A DNA stretch of 11,276 nt from Kiritimatiellia bacterium (GTDB lineage Bacteria; Verrucomicrobiota; Kiritimatiellia; RFP12; UBA1067), in NCBI GenBank assembly GCA_017479035.1, contig JAFVCR010000001.1:1-11276 (forward strand). Reading direction: 5' to 3'. Below are positions 6,555 to 11,276 of the stretch, piece after piece. Within the stretch, counting starts at the first letter, position 1, and each line of letters starts with the position of its first letter. Below the pieces are notes generated by a model. That model was not told where the DNA came from, ran no database searches, and worked only from the letters and a program-made list of their open reading frames with translations. The translations under genes and the position numbers were made by a program.

Positions 6555-6683
6555 GGCGGGTTTGCCGTGCGCAGTTATGGATGCACCGCGACAACTGCAA
6601 ACTGCAAACTGCACACTGCAAACTATTTCGGGTAATCCAAAAATCCGGGATAAGGGTGTACCCCAGCGATTTCCGCAAGATAG

Positions 6684-6732
6684 CGTAGCCCGCAAGAGTG
6701 GGCACGGCAACGGAATTGCAATTCGTGCTACG
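6684..6732. repeat. Inverted repeat overlapping the 3' end of the DUF262 operon
   Basis: CGTAGC (6684-6689) and GCTACG (6727-6732) are inverted arms. The second includes the stop codon of the last DUF262 gene. Between them lie a perfect 12-bp palindrome GAATTGCAATTC (6713-6724) and a GCCC/GGGC stem (6687-6702). In the minus-strand transcript these could fold soon after the stop, but no U-run follows, so a standard intrinsic terminator is not evident. Confidence 0.4.
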
Positions 6733-8965
6733 GAGCAAGAATCTTCATGACATGCCGATATGCAAGCTCGACACGATCCTGCATATCGATGCCGTTTTCC
6801 CGCCAAATTTTAATTCTGTCAATCTCCTTGTATGTGTCTTGCGTATCTGCATTGCCAGGAACGAACTCGAATATCTTTATCGCATTATCGTCAAAGCCAA
6901 CAGCCTTCTTTTCTGCTACAAGTTCCAACTTGTCGCCATCGTGCGCATAGGCGTAGGAACCCAATCGAATTTTCGCGTCCGGGCACGTCTCCTTTATCTT
7001 GTCGTGCAAGGCTTTGAGAAACACATTCCAGTTACGCCCCGTGATGTTCTTTTCCGTCCACATCATCAAAATCTCGTACGAGGTCTTTTCCTCTCCGCTT
7101 GTCCATCTGTACATCCCATACCGGTTCAGATGCATGGAGGTATATTTGATCAGATAATGCCGCCAATCATAGACATGGTTTTCATTGAGATATTGCTCAA
7201 TGATTGCCTCGAGTTTGGCATTGTCGAACATCTCGTGCTTTTCGAGAAGTGCATTGAGCACCCTTTTTGTCGGCCCGATAAGATCGTGCCTGTTCCTGAA
7301 TATCGACCGCCACGGAGTCTCCATACAGCCGGAACCGAACATAAACCTGTCCCGGACTTTCATGGAATAATCGCCGATTGTCAGCAGCGCCCTGTCCACC
7401 AGTGCCCAGTCGCATGAAAACAGCGACTCGAATTGCGATGCGTATTTGACATTTTCGATACCGATGGCACGGATTGCGCCATACAGCAACGTGTGGTCTT
7501 CAAGCGCGAACATATTAGCGGCATCGTCCGGATGTTCTGCCAGATGCAAAACCTTGGCGTGTTCCTCCACACGTTGATTGTAGCCGAATCCGCCGGCATC
7601 GGTCGCAGTGCTTATATCGCCAGTCTCAAGCACTTCTTCCGCCTGCATGAAGATGCGCGCGATGCTGTCGTCGCGTTCTCGCAATCCAAATTCAGAGCCT
7701 TTGATCAGGTTTACAATGATTCTTATGCGTCTTGCAAACTCTTCTTCGCTTATTTTATCTTTGTTCATCAAATAGAACACGAAGGAATAAAGCAATACGC
7801 TTCTCCCGATCGGGAACTTGCGGCGGTGTTCGCTTTCCCGCTCGGAATAATTCATGCAGCATTCTTCAAAAATGTTGGGCGAATCCGTCTCGCCTTTGCG
7901 GAAAGCCGCTATCAAGCATTTTCCGTCCACATGCCCGCTTATGGAGAGAAACCTGTCGAACAGCCCGTCAATGTCGATTCCCGTCCAGCAGTCAAACGCC
8001 CGCTCGATCCACAAAATGTCCTTGATGGCATCGGGATTGTCCGGACCAAACAGTTTCGATGCAAAATCAAAGATGTCGTCGTCGCCTCGCGTCCACCCTT
8101 TTTTGAAACGCACCGCATCGCACAGAAAACGAAAGTACTTCATGAATTTGGAATCGATACTGCCATGTTCGTCGTGGTATGGCCAGAATGTATAAGTCCA
8201 GTCGGTATCTATCTTTTTGCTTATGCGCTCCATCGCTTCCTGATCGAGTTCCGCGATCCGGCTTTCCCATTCGGCCTTAAAGTGCTCGAATTCCGTCAAT
8301 GCTTTCCCGCGTGAGTTCATCTTGATGTACAACTCGTCCGTCAAGTCCATGACCTTGATCGGCAGGAAATAAAACGATATGGCACCGGCTTTAAGATTGC
8401 GCCAAATCCCCGAAGTGGCCTCGAATCTGCAATGTATGTCATCTATCATCTGGAGCATCGACTTGATTGTCGGATCGTGTTGCCAATCAATCGGCATCCA
8501 GTCTTGGTCGGCAATATCGTTCGACAAGGGATGTGCAGAGAAGTCGGGCGAGAAATCTACCAGCCGCCGGCAGAACTCCCGGGCGCTGTATCTTGTCGCG
8601 TATGAGAAATTTCCGAGGAATGCCGTCTCGTCCAAAGGGATGTTCTCATGCCGCGAAACATACCAGTGCAGAAGAAACAGCGTCGTTAAACGCTGTTGCC
8701 CGTCCAACGGTACCAGTTTGCCGGTTGCATCGATGTCTCCATATATGAAATCAAGCGTTATTGGCCGGGACGCACCTGTCGCAGCATCATAAAGCGCAGC
8801 GAGAAATCGTTTGCGTATACGCTTTACTTCAACCGAATTCCGTCCTTGCGCGTAATCGCGCTGAATGGCGGGAATCTCGATGCATCGCAGCGGATGTTCG
8901 TCCGCCGTCTGCTCACCGCCCGCCGCAAACAAGTCGATTAATGTATGCTTCCGCGCAAGTGCCAT
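6728..8965 (-). CDS. DUF262-family protein without HNH domain (745 aa)
   Basis: Residues about 8-100 form an N-terminal DUF262 domain: IPAIQRDYAQGR (31-42), PITLDFIYGDID (68-79) and LDGQQRLTTL (87-96). The DGQQR block belongs to the ParB/sulfiredoxin-like fold that hydrolyses NTPs in GmrS and SspE-type proteins. The later DUF262 segment LYIKMNSRGKALTEFEHFK (212-230) is also clear. The remaining 500 or so residues are mostly charged and helical, and I recognise no domain in them. No HNH signature is seen, unlike its partner. The ATG follows the partner's stop by one nt, and AGGAGGT is formed by the partner's last codons, so the two are translationally coupled. A role in phage or modified-DNA restriction, with this chain as a sensor or regulatory subunit, is inference from the family. 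Confidence 0.88.
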   Translation of the reverse strand: MALARKHTLIDLFAAGGEQTADEHPLRCIEIPAIQRDYAQGRNSVEVKRIRKRFLAALYDAATGASRPITLDFIYGDIDATGKLVPLDGQQRLTTLFLLHWYVSRHENIPLDETAFLGNFSYATRYSAREFCRRLVDFSPDFSAHPLSNDIADQDWMPIDWQHDPTIKSMLQMIDDIHCRFEATSGIWRNLKAGAISFYFLPIKVMDLTDELYIKMNSRGKALTEFEHFKAEWESRIAELDQEAMERISKKIDTDWTYTFWPYHDEHGSIDSKFMKYFRFLCDAVRFKKGWTRGDDDIFDFASKLFGPDNPDAIKDILWIERAFDCWTGIDIDGLFDRFLSISGHVDGKCLIAAFRKGETDSPNIFEECCMNYSERESEHRRKFPIGRSVLLYSFVFYLMNKDKISEEEFARRIRIIVNLIKGSEFGLRERDDSIARIFMQAEEVLETGDISTATDAGGFGYNQRVEEHAKVLHLAEHPDDAANMFALEDHTLLYGAIRAIGIENVKYASQFESLFSCDWALVDRALLTIGDYSMKVRDRFMFGSGCMETPWRSIFRNRHDLIGPTKRVLNALLEKHEMFDNAKLEAIIEQYLNENHVYDWRHYLIKYTSMHLNRYGMYRWTSGEEKTSYEILMMWTEKNITGRNWNVFLKALHDKIKETCPDAKIRLGSYAYAHDGDKLELVAEKKAVGFDDNAIKIFEFVPGNADTQDTYKEIDRIKIWRENGIDMQDRVELAYRHVMKILAP

Positions 8966-8966
8966 G

Positions 8967-10718
8967 TCACACCTCCTCGCTGTTGACAGACATGAACGGA
9001 GAGAGTTTTTCTACAATCGCATTTATATACGCTTCGCGATCTTTCTCGCCCCAGAAATGCACTTGGTTGTCGGCCGAAGGCGTATAGTATTTGAGAAACA
9101 CCATCTTCGTGCAGTAAGGGATGAACGCACCCTTGCGATCCATATCCACAATACAGTTGCGCTTTACATCGAAAGTCGAGTTTCTCAACGCGGCATTGTC
9201 GCCTTTTGCCAAAAGCGCCATATTGGAAAGGGAATGCAGATATTCCAGATCGCCTCCGTCGGAAAGTTTAGCGACAACTCTGTCGAACAGATCGGCGAAG
9301 CTCGAACTTGTCAACCTGTAATCCGCCGAACAGCAAGTTGCCACTTCATTTATCAGCGCATCTTCTTCCCCGGTTGGATATACCGCCTTTAGCGACGGCA
9401 GATGCATCTTGAGCCATTCTTTTTGCAACTCCATCGTTCTCAAGCCTTGCGACTGCTGCGCATGGATATGCTCCAGACTCCATTCGGCCGTATTGTATTT
9501 GCCGAATGGGAAACGCTGATAAATATTCTCTGCAAGGATGGATTCGATATTGAAAAGCAACAGCAATCTGCCGATGACCTCTCTTTCTCTGGCCTTGTCG
9601 TAGCTCAATTCGATATAGTCGGCTATGCTTTTTGCATCGATGTCAATCGAACGTTTTATTCTCTCGTCAAGGCAATTGACAAATTCCGATTTTCGCTTGC
9701 CGTTCGCAATATCGAAGATGTCTGCCATGCATGCGCTTCCGGAGGAAATCAAGTAGCCTATTTTATGGTAATATCTATTGTCTTCGTACCACTCTTTGAT
9801 GCGCAGAAATTTATTTACGATTTCGTCCCAGCACTTTTTCACCGTCTCCGTCTTGATTCTGTCGGCAAACCAGAAGAATGTGTAATACTCCTCCGGCTCG
9901 TCGGGCTTCTTCCCGGCCATCAAGTCAAAAAGCAACTCGATGCGGGTGGGATATTTGTCCGGAGTTTCCTTTGTAAGAAAGTACCACAGCTCGTCATTGC
10001 CGGAATTCAGTTGCTTTTCCATGCTGTCCCATTGCATGGACATTTCCAGCCTTGTGCGGTATGTTTCATCGCTTTTCGAACCGTCTTGCAGGAACAGAGC
10101 CTTGATCAGTTCCGCATTGGTCAATTTGATCCTTCCGATATTCAAACGCGTGAACATCTTGTTGGAATCTTCATCCGATCCGGCTTCGTACCATATCACC
10201 TTCAAGTGCTCGACCATATACGAATACAACTTGTTCTGTCCCGCCCCGATCTTGTTTGCATCGTTTTCAAAAACTCGCTTGAACCAGGCATCGATATATC
10301 TTCCGGCGTTGTATATATGCCAGAAGTCGATATGGTCTTCGGCACCTTCTTCTGTCATGTTGTCGAGGAATCCTGCCGTATCAGGCCGCGTTTCATATTC
10401 AAGCGTAAAGTTGAGCTGCAGCCATTGCACGGCGTTTCTCTTCATAAACGAAAGTAAAATGTAAATCGTGGTCAGTCTTTGCTGCCCGTCGATCAATTCG
10501 TATCTTGGCGTTTCACCATCTGGCGGAAGTTTCTTCAATACGATAGGCTGAAGCCAGTAATCGGTAACCTTGTCTGATGCCATTGCTCTTGATATGTCGT
10601 CGAGTAGCGTTTCGACCTGTTGCTTGCCCCACCTGTAGCCTCGTTGGTAGTGCCGAACGACAAAACAACCCTTTATTTCGGAAATCTTCTTATCAGCGAG
10701 AATAACTTCGGTATCCAT
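8967..10718 (-). CDS. DUF262 + DUF1524-like HNH nuclease (GmrSD-related, 583 aa)
   Basis: The N-terminal DUF262 domain shows FVVRHYQRGYRWGK (19-32), WLQPIVL (55-61), LIDGQQRLTTIYILL (75-89) and the downstream segment MFTRLNIGRIKLTNAELIKALF (188-209). The C-terminal part carries a DUF1524/HNH pattern: WSLEHIHAQ (413-421), LSNMALL (497-503), then N508, N513, F516 and K519-R520. Such fusions combine the NTP-dependent module and DNA-cleaving HNH module that GmrS and GmrD represent in type IV restriction of glucosylated cytosine DNA. The key residues are present, so it is probably active. The start is supported by GGAG 8 nt upstream and the normal short DUF262 N-terminus. It is the first clear gene after the promoter at 10916-10944. 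The target is unknown, and other DUF262 systems sense different DNA modifications. Confidence 0.9.
   Translation of the reverse strand: MDTEVILADKKISEIKGCFVVRHYQRGYRWGKQQVETLLDDISRAMASDKVTDYWLQPIVLKKLPPDGETPRYELIDGQQRLTTIYILLSFMKRNAVQWLQLNFTLEYETRPDTAGFLDNMTEEGAEDHIDFWHIYNAGRYIDAWFKRVFENDANKIGAGQNKLYSYMVEHLKVIWYEAGSDEDSNKMFTRLNIGRIKLTNAELIKALFLQDGSKSDETYRTRLEMSMQWDSMEKQLNSGNDELWYFLTKETPDKYPTRIELLFDLMAGKKPDEPEEYYTFFWFADRIKTETVKKCWDEIVNKFLRIKEWYEDNRYYHKIGYLISSGSACMADIFDIANGKRKSEFVNCLDERIKRSIDIDAKSIADYIELSYDKAREREVIGRLLLLFNIESILAENIYQRFPFGKYNTAEWSLEHIHAQQSQGLRTMELQKEWLKMHLPSLKAVYPTGEEDALINEVATCCSADYRLTSSSFADLFDRVVAKLSDGGDLEYLHSLSNMALLAKGDNAALRNSTFDVKRNCIVDMDRKGAFIPYCTKMVFLKYYTPSADNQVHFWGEKDREAYINAIVEKLSPFMSVNSEEV
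8971..8977 (-). promoter_or_regulatory. Shine-Dalgarno site of the second DUF262 gene inside the first
   Basis: AGGAGGT lies 5 nt before the ATG at 8965 and is made by the last codons (Glu-Glu-Val) of the upstream gene. Ribosomes finishing the nuclease gene are placed to start the partner, which would hold the two products in a fixed ratio. Confidence 0.85.
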
Positions 10719-10908
10719 CGTCTATGCTCCCAGTGTCGTCCGTGAAATGCTGCATCACCCGGTAGGTGTTCGTCTCCGCCCCGGTGAACGGCAGATGCAC
10801 CGCATCATGCGGAAGTTGAGCAAGCGAAATCTCTTCCATCGCATAGTAGAGATGGTCTTCGCCCGTCACCGCACTGCGGAGGGTAGTCTTGCCGTTTCTG
10901 TCCGTCAC
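10693..10908 (-). CDS. Possible small leaderless ORF upstream of the DUF262 pair (71 aa)
   Basis: A reading frame runs from a GTG at 10908 to a TGA at 10693-10695, overlapping the DUF262-HNH gene by 26 bp in another frame. The GTG falls 7 nt after the -10 box, where transcription should begin, so a leaderless start is possible. An internal ATG at 10839 would give 48 aa. Codons mostly end in G or C, like real genes here, and the product (for example AETNTYRVMQHFTDDTG) is not low-complexity. No Shine-Dalgarno site and no recognised family are seen. It could instead be the remnant of a lost gene or simply a 5' leader. It is recorded as a candidate only. Confidence 0.25.
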   Translation of the reverse strand: MTDRNGKTTLRSAVTGEDHLYYAMEEISLAQLPHDAVHLPFTGAETNTYRVMQHFTDDTGSIDDGYRSYSR

Positions 10909-10915
10909 GGAAAGC

Positions 10916-10944
10916 AATCTACAGCATGAATAGGAATTTGTCAA
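10916..10944 (-). promoter_or_regulatory. Sigma70-like promoter of the DUF262 operon
   Basis: On the minus strand a perfect TTGACA (10944-10939) is followed after exactly 17 bp by TAGATT (10921-10916, four of six consensus bases). Transcription should start near 10909, about 190 nt before the DUF262-HNH start codon, leaving either a long leader or room for a small first gene. The 10951-10985 hairpin ends 6 bp upstream of the -35 box. Confidence 0.6.
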
Positions 10945-10950
10945 TACCGA

Positions 10951-10985
10951 GCACGCTTATCCCGGAAAATCTGGGATAAGCGTGC
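10951..10985. repeat. Perfect 13-bp inverted repeat next to the DUF262 promoter
   Basis: GCACGCTTATCCC (10951-10963) and GGGATAAGCGTGC (10973-10985) flank a 9-nt loop. It lies 33 bp downstream of the pseudopilin stop and 6 bp upstream of the -35 box of the next operon. No U-run follows on the minus strand, so it is a weak candidate as a simple terminator. It may be an operator, a rho-dependent 3'-end stabiliser or a dispersed hairpin. The inner 19 bp match the lpxL terminator core in 18 positions. Confidence 0.7.
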
Positions 10986-11017
10986 GTATGAGAGGCATCT
11001 TGACATATCTGAAGACC

Positions 11018-11276
11018 TTATCTATGAGTTTGCGACAATCGAATTCCTTTAATCGTTATGTCGTCGTTTTCGCCCCAGTCGTTGCTCCCATTAGGACCTG
11101 CAGACCATATATACAAGTTTTCAATCTTGCATCCATCGACTGAAGGATGATCTGTCACAATAGCTTGATTATTACCATCATATGCGAAAAAAACATTTCC
11201 CCACGGATCAATCAACACCTCCGCGCCGTAGCGATTCCCATATTTAAGCCAGCTTCGGCATCGTGCATTATGGCTA
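11018..11276 (-). CDS. Pseudopilin-like protein, C-terminal part (5' end outside window)
   Basis: The frame is open from the window edge to a TAA at 11018-11020, giving 85 visible residues. LIDPWGNVFF (from about residue 21), then LYIWSAGPNGSNDWGENDDIT, is the C-terminal signature of GspG-like pseudopilins: DPWGN-type start, S-x-GPNG turn and acidic DDI that often binds calcium. Full-length members have an N-terminal prepilin cleavage site and hydrophobic helix, which would lie beyond 11276. An internal GTG at 11218 should not be taken as the start, because coding sequence continues upstream of it. In organisms with many such genes these products are often type II secretion-like or of unknown function, so GspG itself is not claimed. 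Confidence 0.7.
   Translation of the reverse strand, partial: SHNARCRSWLKYGNRYGAEVLIDPWGNVFFAYDGNNQAIVTDHPSVDGCKIENLYIWSAGPNGSNDWGENDDITIKGIRLSQTHR

Larger units (their letters stand above)
6310..6683. repeat. Intergenic cluster of nested short repeats
   Basis: This gene-free stretch holds several repeat types. An 11-bp direct repeat CCCCAGCGATT is at 6321-6331 and 6661-6671. A 19-bp perfect inverted repeat AGTTTGCAGTGTGCAGTTT is at 6339-6357, with its complement at 6606-6624. The right copy sits in a 7-bp tandem repeat (AACTGCA, about 4.5 units, 6593-6624). A 26-bp repeat beginning CAACGCA is at 6362-6387 and 6492-6517, and two REP-like hairpins lie inside. The half-hairpin AAAATCCGGGATAAGGGTG (6640-6658) matches 17 of 19 bases of the 10966-10984 hairpin arm. 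No RNA gene or convincing reading frame is seen. Confidence 0.7.

Noticed and set aside
6660..6735. tRNA or integron attC-like site near the end of the DUF262 operon
   Set aside because: The arms do not form a cloverleaf with anticodon and T-loop, and the attC core sites (RYYYAAC/GTTRRRY) are absent.
6300..6806. Small frames on both strands in the intergenic repeat cluster
   Set aside because: They read through REP-like and CAACGCA repeats and show no family resemblance or start signals.
10693..10944. The 83-codon version of the small frame, starting at TTG 10944
   Set aside because: Its first codons are the -35 box and spacer of the promoter, so a start there would not be on the transcript.
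11018..11218. Stand-alone 66-aa gene starting at the GTG at 11218
   Set aside because: The frame stays open upstream to the window edge, and the product is only the C-terminal part of a pseudopilin-like protein.

Overview
The window looks like a chromosomal stretch from a moderately GC-rich Gram-negative bacterium. LpxL-type lipid A acylation implies an outer membrane with lipid A. I suspect the PVC side of the tree (Verrucomicrobiota, Kiritimatiellota or Lentisphaerota). The reasons are the asparagine/glutamate-variant HisI, a pseudopilin tail of the DPWGN...DDI kind, and many short dispersed repeats between genes. That placement is inference, because no rRNA or other phylogenetic marker is present. 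All credible genes lie on the minus strand.

From right to left, in the direction of transcription, the layout is as follows. (1) 11276-11018 holds the 3' end of a pseudopilin-like gene that enters from outside the window. (2) 10985-10693 holds a perfect 13-bp hairpin, a good sigma70-type promoter (TTGACA, 17 bp, TAGATT) and a possible small leaderless reading frame. (3) 10718-6728 is a two-gene operon of DUF262-family proteins. The first carries DUF262 plus a C-terminal DUF1524-like HNH nuclease, and the second carries DUF262 plus a long C-terminal region without HNH. This pair is related to GmrSD-type restriction proteins and is the best candidate for a poorly described anti-phage system here. 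(4) 6727-6272 is a repeat-packed intergenic region. (5) 6271-555 is a six-gene operon: hisI, secG, pgi, two paralogous GYF_2/coiled-coil proteins, and an lpxL-like acyltransferase. It has tight spacing, overlapping stop and start signals, and a clear hairpin terminator at 497-526. (6) 1-496 is non-coding and made of repeats: a REP-like hairpin, a roughly 90-bp tandem repeat, and a seven-unit array of 21-22 bp repeats centred on TTCAAG/CTTGAA.

The housekeeping operon joins unrelated functions: histidine biosynthesis, the Sec translocon, glycolysis and lipid A acylation. SecG and LpxL are inner-membrane functions, so the two GYF_2/coiled-coil proteins between them may have an envelope or scaffold role, but nothing in the sequence proves this. 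Parts of the DUF262 operon are visibly AT-richer than the housekeeping operon: single 60-base lines counted by hand gave 37-53% GC in the former and 45-58% in the latter. With its own promoter and flanking repeats, this fits a horizontally acquired defence cassette.
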